Below, in pieces: positions 56,834-64,000 of a DNA stretch of 64,000 bases. This DNA is from Brevundimonas aurantiaca (lineage in GTDB: Bacteria > Pseudomonadota > Alphaproteobacteria > Caulobacterales > Caulobacteraceae): contig NZ_JACHOQ010000003.1 in NCBI RefSeq assembly GCF_014199955.1, forward strand, positions 1 to 64,000. The letters are read 5' to 3'. The translations under genes and the position numbers were made by a program. The stretch's first letter is position 1. Every line of letters begins with the position of its first letter. The notes beneath the pieces are model-generated. The model was not told where the DNA came from. It did no database searches and worked only from the letters and a program-made list of their open reading frames with translations.

Positions 56834-58975
56834 TCAGGCGGCCTGGGCGTCGTCCCGACGGTCAGACGCCGCAGCCAGGGCGGCGTCGATCGCCGCATAG
56901 AGGGCCGCCTGGGTGATGGGCTTGGCCAGATGACCGTCCATGCCGGCGGCCAGGCAGCGGGCGGCGTCTTCGGGCATGGCCTCGGCGGTGACGGCCAGGA
57001 CGGCGACGTCGGCGGCCGGTCCAGCCAGACTGCGGATGGCGCGGGTGGCGGCGATCCCGTCCATGACCGGCATGCGGACGTCCATCAGGACTAGGTCGAA
57101 GGCGCCGGCCGCGACGGCCTCCACCGCCTCGGCGCCGTCACACGCCTCGGCCGTGTCGCAGTCGGCCGCCTCCAGCATGACTCGCATCAGATTGCGGTTC
57201 AGGGGATGGTCGTCAACGACGAGGATCCGCATGCGCCGCGCCTCCAACGGCTGGGGGGCGTCGCTCTGAACGATTTCGACCGGCTCGGCTGGGATTTCGA
57301 CGGTGAAGGTCGTTCCCATGCCGGGCGCGCTCTCCACCGAAATGGTTCCGCCCAGTCGGTCCACATGGCTCTTGGCCAGGGCCAGACCCACTCCCGCGCC
57401 CTGATGCGCCCGGCTGGTGGTGGCGTCCGCCTGCTGGAACAGGGAGAAGACGCCGCAGAGCACCTCATCCGTCATGCCGCAGCCGGTGTCGTGAATTTGC
57501 ACGCGGAGATGATCGCCCCGTCGGTCCGCCACGACCCGCACGCCGCCCAGGCCGGTGAATTTCACGGCGTTGGCGCTGAGATGGTGCAGAATCTGGCGCA
57601 GACGCCGGCCGTCGGTCCAGACCGCGCCCTGGGCCTCGGGGGCGATGCTGACGGTGAAGTCCAGGCCGCGAACATTCGCCCACTCCCGCGACGGCGCGAC
57701 CGCCTCTTCGATCAAGGCGGGGATGTCGGTCGGTTTCAGCGCCACCTCGGCCCCGCCGTGGGACACCTCCAGCAGATCCTCAATCAGGCGCAGCATGGCC
57801 TCGCCGCACTGTTTGATCGCCTCGACCTGACGGCGCCCCTCGTCGTCCAGCCCAGGACGTCGGGCCAGAAGGTCGGCATAGCCGGTGACGCCGGTCAGAG
57901 GCGTGCGCATCTCGTGGCTCATCATGGCCAGGAAGCGGGACTTGGCCTGATCGGCCGTCTCGGCCCGTTTGACGGCGGCTAGGGCGGCCTCGGTGCGCAC
58001 GCCCAATCGCGTCATCAGCCGCCGCCGCTCGGTCGATAAAGTGGTGATCGGCAGGGCGGTGACGACCAGAGTCAGAAGAAACAGATGCAGGACGCTCATC
58101 TGCCGCATGACGGTCGGGACCGTGTCCAGAACCGGGTCAGGCTGAAGGCGCGTCAGGGTGACGGGGCCGTGACCCGTCACGGTGGCGCCCACGGCGATGA
58201 CCGTAACCCACAGAACCGCCCCTGCGGTCCAGGGCGGAGACAGTCGGAAGGCCAGCAGGATCAGAGGCGGCAGGATCATGAACAGGATCGGCGCCTGGTT
58301 CTGGCCGAAGGCCCAGACCACGGCGGCGGTCACAAGAACCATCAGGAGCACGAATTCAGCGGGTCGGGCCTGGGCGTCGGAGCGGAAGCGGTGACTGCGC
58401 GCCACCAGCAACAGGGTCGGCGTGACGATCATCATCGCCAGCAATTCCATGTCGAAGAGGTGCCGCATCCGAAAGCCTAGGCTTTCCAACGGCGGTCCGC
58501 TGACGACGACGGCGACAAGGCCGGCCAGGAGGGTGGTGAAGGCGACGGAGGGCGCCGCAGCGATCAGGGCGAACCGCAGCAGCCGTTTCGGACGACGCAT
58601 GTCCAGGGCGGCGCCGCAGAAGCGACGGATCAGCAGGGTGGCGACGATCACCTGGGTCATGTTGAAGGCGACGTTGGTGACCGCGATCACGGCGGCGTCG
58701 CCGCGTATGACATTGCTGACCAGATTGATCAGGGCGCACCCGACCAGAACCCCCAGGGCCTTGTAACGCGACAACTGCAGGACGGCGGCCAGCAACACCG
58801 CATTAGCCGGCCACATCACCTTGGCGTCCAGCGCGGCCACGCTCCACAGACCCAGAAGCTGGGAGGCGACGAACAGCAGCAGATAGACGGAGGGCGGGGG
58901 ACCCGCCTCCTGTCCGGCGTCATGGCGGAAGAACCGCCAGCGCCCGCGCCGCATGGATGTCGTCAGACCGACCAT
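56834..58975 (-). CDS. MASE1-type hybrid sensor histidine kinase/response regulator
   Basis: A 713-residue hybrid kinase. The N-terminal ~300 residues contain about eight hydrophobic helices of a MASE1-like sensor (MWPANAVLLAAVLQLSRY). HisKA phospho-acceptor His is in AMMSHEMRTPLTG, HATPase has NAVKFT and DTGCGMT, and the receiver has VDDHPLN and LMDVRMPVMDG. Like the other hybrid kinase here it has no neighbouring phosphotransferase. Divergent from the nucleotidyltransferase gene. Confidence 0.9.
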   Translation of the reverse strand: MVGLTTSMRRGRWRFFRHDAGQEAGPPPSVYLLLFVASQLLGLWSVAALDAKVMWPANAVLLAAVLQLSRYKALGVLVGCALINLVSNVIRGDAAVIAVTNVAFNMTQVIVATLLIRRFCGAALDMRRPKRLLRFALIAAAPSVAFTTLLAGLVAVVVSGPPLESLGFRMRHLFDMELLAMMIVTPTLLLVARSHRFRSDAQARPAEFVLLMVLVTAAVVWAFGQNQAPILFMILPPLILLAFRLSPPWTAGAVLWVTVIAVGATVTGHGPVTLTRLQPDPVLDTVPTVMRQMSVLHLFLLTLVVTALPITTLSTERRRLMTRLGVRTEAALAAVKRAETADQAKSRFLAMMSHEMRTPLTGVTGYADLLARRPGLDDEGRRQVEAIKQCGEAMLRLIEDLLEVSHGGAEVALKPTDIPALIEEAVAPSREWANVRGLDFTVSIAPEAQGAVWTDGRRLRQILHHLSANAVKFTGLGGVRVVADRRGDHLRVQIHDTGCGMTDEVLCGVFSLFQQADATTSRAHQGAGVGLALAKSHVDRLGGTISVESAPGMGTTFTVEIPAEPVEIVQSDAPQPLEARRMRILVVDDHPLNRNLMRVMLEAADCDTAEACDGAEAVEAVAAGAFDLVLMDVRMPVMDGIAATRAIRSLAGPAADVAVLAVTAEAMPEDAARCLAAGMDGHLAKPITQAALYAAIDAALAAASDRRDDAQAA

Positions 58976-59102
58976 GCTTCACCCGTGAATGAATATCCTA
59001 AGAATACGGTTTTGCGACGCCTAGGTAGAATTGCGGAGAAGGGGCGCAGGAACCGCCGATGCGGGCCGTCGTTCCACTGCCCTCGCCAATCCAGGGCCCG
59101 CC

Positions 59103-59882
59103 ATGTCCGACGTCATCGCCGAACCGACCTTCGAGCCGCCGCCGGACGCCCTGGCCTTCTATGAGGAAAGCCTGGGGTTGCTGAAGGAGAGCGGCATACC
59201 CTTCCTGCTCTCGGGCACCTACGCCGTCACCGCCTATACGGGGGTGCGCCGCCCGACCAAGGATCTGGACGTCTTCTGCAAGCCCGGCGACTATCCCCGC
59301 ATTCTCGCCTATTTCCAGAAGCGCGGCTATCGCACCGACGTCGAGGACGAACGCTGGATCGCCAAGGTCTGGAAGGACGACCGGCATTTCTTCGACGTCA
59401 TCTTCGCCATGTCGAACGGCGCCATCGCCGTGTCGGACAGCTGGTTCGGCGGAGATGTGATCCGGGTCTATGGCCATGAGGTGCGGATCACCCCGCCCAC
59501 GGCGCTGATCCTGTCCAAGGTCTTCATTCAGGATCGCTATCGTTATGACGGGGCGGATGTGAACCACGTCATTCTGAAACAGTCCGACGCCGTGGACTGG
59601 AAGAGCCTGCTGGACCAGATGGACCTCTATTGGGAGGTGCTGGCCGCCCATCTGCTGAACTTCCGCTTCGCCTATCCGACCGAGCGCGATCGGGTGCCGC
59701 GCTGGCTGATGGAGGAGCTGACCGAACGGCTGGCGGCCCAGATTGACCTGCCACCCCCGCGGGTGAAGGTGTGCCGCGGCCGTCTTCTGAGCCCGCGCGA
59801 CTATGTGATCGACGTCGCCGAATGGGGCTTCGGCGACGTGGTCGGCAAGGGGCTGGAAGAACGCCACGATCCCGTGACCTGA
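59103..59882 (+). CDS. Nucleotidyltransferase-fold protein
   Basis: A 259-residue protein of the minimal nucleotidyltransferase type. SGTYAVTAYTGVRRPTKDLD carries the G-T/S-x8 and DLD acidic pair of the pol-beta fold (helix-turn with DxD), and ISDSWFGGDVIRVYGHEVRI follows. Similar domains include AbiEii-type and MNT proteins. The gene is followed 21 bases later by a metallophosphoesterase, so the two are likely co-transcribed. The nucleotide substrate is unknown. Confidence 0.8.
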   Translation: MSDVIAEPTFEPPPDALAFYEESLGLLKESGIPFLLSGTYAVTAYTGVRRPTKDLDVFCKPGDYPRILAYFQKRGYRTDVEDERWIAKVWKDDRHFFDVIFAMSNGAIAVSDSWFGGDVIRVYGHEVRITPPTALILSKVFIQDRYRYDGADVNHVILKQSDAVDWKSLLDQMDLYWEVLAAHLLNFRFAYPTERDRVPRWLMEELTERLAAQIDLPPPRVKVCRGRLLSPRDYVIDVAEWGFGDVVGKGLEERHDPVT

Positions 59883-59903
59883 GCCCCCGCCGGAGAGCGA
59901 CCC

Positions 59904-60704
59904 ATGACCGACGCCCCCCAACCCCCTTCCTCCGCGCCTTCCCTCGCCTCTGGGCAGACGCCCCAGCCGGGGCTGGAGCCGGGACCGGCCAAGAAGATGC
60001 GGGTCGCCGCCGTGGGCGATCTGCACGTCGGCGAGGACGCGCGCCGCCCCTATCGCGACCTGTTCGAACGGGTGTCGGACGAGGCCGACGTGCTGTGCCT
60101 GTGCGGCGACCTGGTCAACTACGGCAAGACGGCCGAGGTGGAGCGGCTGCTGGAGGATCTGCGGCTGTGTCGTATTCCGATGGTGGGCGTTCTGGGCAAT
60201 CACGAACACGAATGCGGCCAGCCCGATCAGATCGCCAGGATGCTGGCGGACGCCGGGGTCCGCATGCTGACCGGCCAGGCCTATGAGATCGACGGAGTGG
60301 GCTTCGCCGGGGGGAAGGGGTTCGTCGGCGGCTTCGGCCGCTATATGTTGAGCGCCTTCGGCGAGGCGGCGGTCAAGACCTTCGTCCAGGAGGCGGTCGA
60401 GGATGCCAATCTGATCGAAAACTCCATCCGCATGCTGCGCACCGAGCGGTCGGTCGTCCTGCTGCACTATGCGCCCGTGGTCGAGACGGTGATGGGCGAG
60501 CCGCCCGAAATCCACGCCTTCCTGGGCTCGTCGCGCCTGGCCGAAACCATCGACCGATACGACAACATCAGCCTGGTGGCGCACGGCCACGCCCATCGCG
60601 GCGGGCCGGAGGGGCGCACCAATCGGGGCGTGCCCGTCTATAACGTCGCCCTGCCGGTGTTGCGTACCCTGGGCGACAAACCCTATCGGGTCTTTGAAAT
60701 CTGA
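59904..60704 (+). CDS. Metallophosphoesterase
   Basis: A 266-residue calcineurin-like phosphoesterase. After a Pro/Ser-rich linker, the five metal motifs are in order: GDLHVG, GDLVNYG, GNHEHE, LLHYAP and GHAHRGG. It may hydrolyse phosphodiesters or phosphomonoesters. A nucleotidyltransferase-like gene lies directly upstream, an arrangement suggesting an add-and-remove or nucleotide-signal pair; this is inference. Confidence 0.9.
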   Translation: MTDAPQPPSSAPSLASGQTPQPGLEPGPAKKMRVAAVGDLHVGEDARRPYRDLFERVSDEADVLCLCGDLVNYGKTAEVERLLEDLRLCRIPMVGVLGNHEHECGQPDQIARMLADAGVRMLTGQAYEIDGVGFAGGKGFVGGFGRYMLSAFGEAAVKTFVQEAVEDANLIENSIRMLRTERSVVLLHYAPVVETVMGEPPEIHAFLGSSRLAETIDRYDNISLVAHGHAHRGGPEGRTNRGVPVYNVALPVLRTLGDKPYRVFEI

Positions 60705-60784
60705 TCGGACTGTAGGAGGGTGTGACCGGGGCTGGGATGCAGCCTCGTCCTGGGCTGCGAGGGCAGTCCGTCCTGGAGTTTCCC

Positions 60785-61243
60785 ATGCGCCTTGCCTCTT
60801 CCATCGCGGCCGTGGCCGTCCTGGCCCTGACCACCCCGGCCTTCGCGGCCGGCCAGGCCGCCGCCCCATCTTCAGCGCCCCAGGCCGCTCCGGCGCCTGC
60901 GCCTGCCGAGGAGGACGACAGCCCCGACGAGGCCGCTTTCGAAGCCAAGGCGGAGGCTTTCGGCGAACGCATGGAAGCCATGGTGGCCGAGATGCAGGCC
61001 GCGGCCGCCCAGGCCGACAAGGCCAAGGCCAAGGCCGATCTCGACGCAATCCAAGCCAAATATCAGACTGAGGTCGACGCCTTCGCCGAGGCGGTCAACA
61101 CCTTCGCCACTAGCCAAGCCGCGCCCGCCGAACAGGTCGCGATGGCGATGCAGCAGATCAAAGGCATTCCGCTGCAGGCCCGCACCGAGATCGAACAAGC
61201 CGCCGCAGCGCCGGCCGCAGCGCCCCCGGCCCAACCGCAGTAG
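60785..61243 (+). CDS. Exported acidic coiled-coil protein, copy 1
   Basis: A 152-residue protein with a signal peptide (LASSIAAVAVLALTTPAFAA) and an Ala/Glu-rich helical body (AFEAKAEAFGERMEAMVAEM). It ends in Pro/Ala-rich sequence. The core block resembles FEARMEAFGKRAEAI of the following gene, so the two are probably diverged duplicates. Function unknown. Confidence 0.78.
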   Translation: MRLASSIAAVAVLALTTPAFAAGQAAAPSSAPQAAPAPAPAEEDDSPDEAAFEAKAEAFGERMEAMVAEMQAAAAQADKAKAKADLDAIQAKYQTEVDAFAEAVNTFATSQAAPAEQVAMAMQQIKGIPLQARTEIEQAAAAPAAAPPAQPQ

Positions 61244-61323
61244 GCCCAGCCTTACCGCGATTTCACTTGAGACGGGGCGGCTGACGGCGGAGTTTGCGCG
61301 GGTCATTCAAAGGGAGATTTCCC

Positions 61324-61941
61324 ATGATCCGCCTGCTCAGCCTGACCGCCGCCCTGGCCCTGTCGCCCCTGTCCTGCGCATTCGCCGGCGCCTTGGCCTC
61401 CCCTCAGGAAGACCGGGCCGAGGCCGCCGAGTCGAAGGCTGAAGCCCGTCTGGAGACGGCGGCCGCCGCCTTCGAGGCGCGGATGGAGGCCTTCGGCAAG
61501 CGCGCCGAAGCGATTTCCGAAGACGAGAGCCTGGACGAGGCCGTGCGCGGCCAAAGGATCGCCGCCCTCTGGTCCGAATATGCGCCGGACGTGGCCGCCT
61601 TCACCGCCGAAGCCACCCGCCACGCCTCCGAGGCGGCGGCCGAGGCTCTAAAGGATATCGACGTCGACGCCCTGGTTCAGGAGGCCCTGAACGATCCCGA
61701 GGTGAAACAGGCGATGGAGCAGGGTCTGGCGGCCGGAACCGGCATCGCCCGCAACAGCGCCTGGACCAATCCCGATCCCGAACAGATGGAAACCTATGGG
61801 CTGATCGCCCAATATGCGCTGGATCAGGCCGAAGACGCCGTCCTGACCGAGGCGGATGAAGCGCCGGAAGAGCCTGAAGAGGTCGAAGCGCCCGAGGCCC
61901 CCGAGCCGCCCGCCCCGCCGCAAGCGCCCCAGGCGCGATAA
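61324..61941 (+). CDS. Exported acidic coiled-coil protein, copy 2
   Basis: A 205-residue protein with a signal peptide (IRLLSLTAALALSPLSCAFAG), an Ala/Glu/Arg-rich helix similar to the previous gene, and a strongly acidic Glu/Pro tail (EAPEEPEEVEAPEAPEPP). GGGAG upstream supports the chosen start. No domain is recognised. Confidence 0.78.
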   Translation: MIRLLSLTAALALSPLSCAFAGALASPQEDRAEAAESKAEARLETAAAAFEARMEAFGKRAEAISEDESLDEAVRGQRIAALWSEYAPDVAAFTAEATRHASEAAAEALKDIDVDALVQEALNDPEVKQAMEQGLAAGTGIARNSAWTNPDPEQMETYGLIAQYALDQAEDAVLTEADEAPEEPEEVEAPEAPEPPAPPQAPQAR

Positions 61942-62011
61942 GGCGCGATAAGGCGCAAGGGGCGCCCCACCGGCCTTGACCGCTACGGCCGATGCAGCGA
62001 CACGAGCCCGC

Positions 62012-62650
62012 ATGACCGCCCTGCCCGTCGATCCGCACCTCTATCTGACCTTTCTGGGGGTGATGGTGGTGATGGCGATCACGCCCGGCCCCGCCAATCT
62101 GTTCGCCGTCGCCGCCGGGGTGGAGCGGGGGCGCGTCCCGGCCCTGATCGGCGTGGTCGGGATGAATACGGCGACCCTGGTCTGGTTCGGCGCGGCGGCC
62201 CTGGGCCTGGGCGCCCTGGTCAAGGCCTTCCCCCAGGTCTTTCACCTGATCGCCGTCCTGGGGGCCCTCTATGTGGCCTGGCTGGGGCTGAAGGCCCTGC
62301 GCGGCGCCTTCGCCACGGCCGCCGAGCCCGAGGCCGTCGAAATCCACAAGAGCCGCAACGCCTTTCTGGACGGTTTCATGGTCCAGATCGCCAATCCCAA
62401 GGCCATTCTGTTCTTCACCGCCGTCCTGCCGCCGTTTCTGGACATCTCCCGCCCTGTGGCGCCGCAGCTGGCCCTGTTCGCCCTGGCCGTGATCGGCATG
62501 GACCTGACGTCGATGAGCGCCTACGCCCTGTCCGGCGCCGCCCTGTCGCGGCGGATGCAGACGCCCCGGTTCCGCCGCGGCTTCGGCCTCTTCGTCGGCC
62601 TCTTGCTGCTGACCGCCGCGGTCCTGATCGTTTCGCGCCTGCAAGCCTAG
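62012..62650 (+). CDS. LysE-family amino-acid exporter
   Basis: A 212-residue membrane protein with six hydrophobic helices. The LysE/RhtB signature ITPGPANLFAVAAGVERGR opens the protein, followed by NAFLDGFMVQIANPKAILFFTAVLPPF. Exports small amino acids or related compounds. The ATG at 62012 removes 12 polar residues of an upstream extension. Confidence 0.92.
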   Translation: MTALPVDPHLYLTFLGVMVVMAITPGPANLFAVAAGVERGRVPALIGVVGMNTATLVWFGAAALGLGALVKAFPQVFHLIAVLGALYVAWLGLKALRGAFATAAEPEAVEIHKSRNAFLDGFMVQIANPKAILFFTAVLPPFLDISRPVAPQLALFALAVIGMDLTSMSAYALSGAALSRRMQTPRFRRGFGLFVGLLLLTAAVLIVSRLQA

Positions 62651-62764
62651 CTCCTGCAGGTCTGGACGCGGTCGAGCTTCGGTCTAGAGTGCCGAGGGAA
62701 CAGGCTCGTTCATGCCCCGTTCAGCCGCCAGCGCGCCCGAATGGGCGATCAAGGAGTTGATTTC

Positions 62765-63352
62765 ATGAAAGCCCCCTCAAGAACGACGTCCGCGCTCAAG
62801 GTGCTGGCGACGACGGCCGTCGCCGGCCTCGTCCTGGCCGCCTGCGCCACCGCCACCCCCTATCAGCCCGCCGGCTACAACGGTCAGCGCGGCGGCTATT
62901 CCGAACAGCGCGTCGAGAGCAACCGCTATCGCGTGACCTTTGCAGGCAATTCGGTGACCTCGCGCGAACAGGTGGAAATGTCCCTGCTGCTGCGCTCGGC
63001 CGAGCTGACGGTCGAAAGCGGCTATGACTGGTTCGCCACCGTCAACCGCGCGACCGAACGCGACACCCGCTTCGTCTCGACGCCCGACCCCTTCTACGGC
63101 CCCTATTCCCGCTTCTACGGCCCCTACTGGGGTCCGTCCTGGCGCTATTACCGGAGCGGTTTCTGGAGCCCCTGGGATCGCTGGGGCCCCTGGGGTCCGC
63201 AGGACATCGACACCCGCCAGATCGACCGCTACGAGGCCAGCGCCGAAATCATCATGGGTCGCGGTCCCAAGCCCGCCGGCGATCCCAACGCCTTCGACGC
63301 CCGCGAGGTGATCCAGAACCTGGGCTCGCGCGTCACCCGGCCCGGCGCCTGA
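62765..63352 (+). CDS. CC0125/CC1285-family lipoprotein
   Basis: A 195-residue lipoprotein. Signal and lipobox are VLATTAVAGLVLAACAT. The core YRVTFAGNSVTSREQVEMSLLLRSAELTV is the known Caulobacterales family CC0125/CC1285, and a Trp/Pro/Tyr-rich segment (FYGPYWGPSWRYYR, WDRWGPWGPQ) follows. The start follows AAGGAGTT, a near-perfect ribosome site. Outer-membrane localisation is likely; function unknown. Confidence 0.9.
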   Translation: MKAPSRTTSALKVLATTAVAGLVLAACATATPYQPAGYNGQRGGYSEQRVESNRYRVTFAGNSVTSREQVEMSLLLRSAELTVESGYDWFATVNRATERDTRFVSTPDPFYGPYSRFYGPYWGPSWRYYRSGFWSPWDRWGPWGPQDIDTRQIDRYEASAEIIMGRGPKPAGDPNAFDAREVIQNLGSRVTRPGA

Positions 63353-63359
63353 CGTCGAA

Positions 63360-63395
63360 CCGCCCCGTCCGCCGCGCGGATGGGGCGGGCCTTTC
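63360..63395 (+). terminator. Terminator after the lipoprotein gene
   Basis: CCGCCCCGTCCG pairs with CGGATGGGGCGG (one G-T) and is followed by GCCTTTC. It may serve both this gene and the convergent DUF6065 gene. Confidence 0.65.
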
Positions 63396-63397
63396 GG

Positions 63398-64000
63398 TCA
63401 GCCGACGCGGGGCGATTTGAGCCGGCGCTTGTTGGAATGGGTGGCCGGCGCCGCGCCCAGATCCTCGGGCACCTCGCCCTTGAAATAATAGCGCTGCCAC
63501 GCCTCCTTGGCCGCGTCCGGGTCGCCGCTGGCCAGACGCTGGTTGAAGTCCGTCCGGGCGCGGTTCCAGGCCTCGAACTGACCCTTCATGACGGGATTGG
63601 ACTGCAGGGTCCGGATCACCGGCTGGAACTGCTCGACCTTCTTGTGCTCGATCAGATTGATGAAGCAGAAGGGTTCGCCCCGCTCGAAGGTCACGCGGCC
63701 CGGCCGGGTGAAGATCCAGTTCATCGTGAAGGGGAAGGGCAGCCAGTCGGTTTCGATCAGCCCGACCAGGGGTTGGATGCCGTCCTTCACATGGTTGGGC
63801 GAACCCGAACACATCATGCCCCAGCCCGGCGGAGTGCGGAACAGATACTGGGGATGCATGGTCAGAACCCCCCGCGAGAAGTGGGAGGTGACGAAATGGT
63901 CCAGGTCGTGCTGGGGCCGATCGGGCGTGATGACGATGTCTTCCTGACGCGGCCCGCCGTTCCATTCGGCGGAGAAGCCGAAGGGGCACAGGATCTCCCA
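63398..64000 (-). CDS. DUF6065 family protein (partial, 5' end outside window)
   Basis: A minus-strand gene that runs off the right edge: the frame is open through 64000, including WEILCPFGFSAEWNGGPRQE ahead of the first in-window Met. The features HPQYLFRTPPGWGMMCSG, MNWIFTRPG and FERGEPFCFINL fit the DUF6065 family (uncharacterised, sometimes near Fe-S or 2OG genes). About 200 residues are seen. Function unknown; start cannot be placed. Confidence 0.8.
   Translation of the reverse strand, partial: WEILCPFGFSAEWNGGPRQEDIVITPDRPQHDLDHFVTSHFSRGVLTMHPQYLFRTPPGWGMMCSGSPNHVKDGIQPLVGLIETDWLPFPFTMNWIFTRPGRVTFERGEPFCFINLIEHKKVEQFQPVIRTLQSNPVMKGQFEAWNRARTDFNQRLASGDPDAAKEAWQRYYFKGEVPEDLGAAPATHSNKRRLKSPRVG

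Noticed and set aside
58998..61049. 683-codon antisense frame over the nucleotidyltransferase and phosphoesterase genes
   Set aside because: Pro/Arg- and Gly-rich shadow of two well-supported genes.

Overview
The window looks like chromosomal DNA of a high-GC alphaproteobacterium of the Caulobacteraceae, most likely Brevundimonas or a close relative. The grounds are a CC0125/CC1285-type lipoprotein, an alphaproteobacterial HisRS, a fabA-fabB pair, an eight-base-spaced CtrA-type box, several hybrid histidine kinases and strong GC3 bias. The genus is inferred from gene content only; no rRNA or tRNA gene was seen.

Layout. 1-3.3 kb is a lower-GC accessory edge: a TPR/tandem family-2 glycosyltransferase cut by the end of an IS3-family element, and a divergent phytanoyl-CoA dioxygenase-like gene. 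3.4-6.8 kb holds divergent glmS and glmM (UDP-GlcNAc precursor supply). 6.8-17.3 kb holds a REPIN-like repeat, a DUF885 peptidase-like protein, a tightly overlapped minus-strand cluster (thioredoxin-reductase-like protein, lipoprotein, DUF2945, small ORF), icd, two tandem DUF2939 genes, a second repeat copy and alaS. 17.3-22.3 kb holds a pirin and sdhCDAB, whose membrane anchors appear to lack the haem-b histidines.

22.3-25.3 kb is probably a small acquired module: a proteasomal-type OB/AAA ATPase overlapping by one base a DUF6414-like partner, behind a 312-base non-coding leader. 25.3-38.2 kb is housekeeping and signalling: ferredoxin, PilZ, HAD phosphatase, coaBC-dut, a hybrid kinase, fabA-fabB, an SH3 protein, a 2-hydroxyacid dehydrogenase, MoeB-like, a BLUF blue-light sensor, hslV and a ClpP-like protein. 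38.3-47.1 kb holds hisS, a possible small RNA, an M13 peptidase, a Kef-type antiporter, a TetR regulator, a TCCGA-rich convergent spacer, Smr, and an XRE/DUF2975 pair.

47.1-52.4 kb holds a 38-residue hydrophobic peptide gene, rdgB-hemW, and the conserved rpmH-rnpA-yidC-engB cluster for protein insertion and ribosome/RNase P components. 52.4-64 kb holds a TVP38/DedA protein with a sensor kinase, nrdB, a MASE1 hybrid kinase, a nucleotidyltransferase/metallophosphoesterase pair, two related exported proteins, a LysE exporter, a lipoprotein and the C-terminal part of a DUF6065 protein running off the window.

The most notable items are the AAA/DUF6414 pair, the altered SdhC/SdhD haem sites, the IS-interrupted glycosyltransferase, the small hydrophobic peptide, the nucleotidyltransferase/phosphoesterase pair, and the TCCGA repeat cluster.
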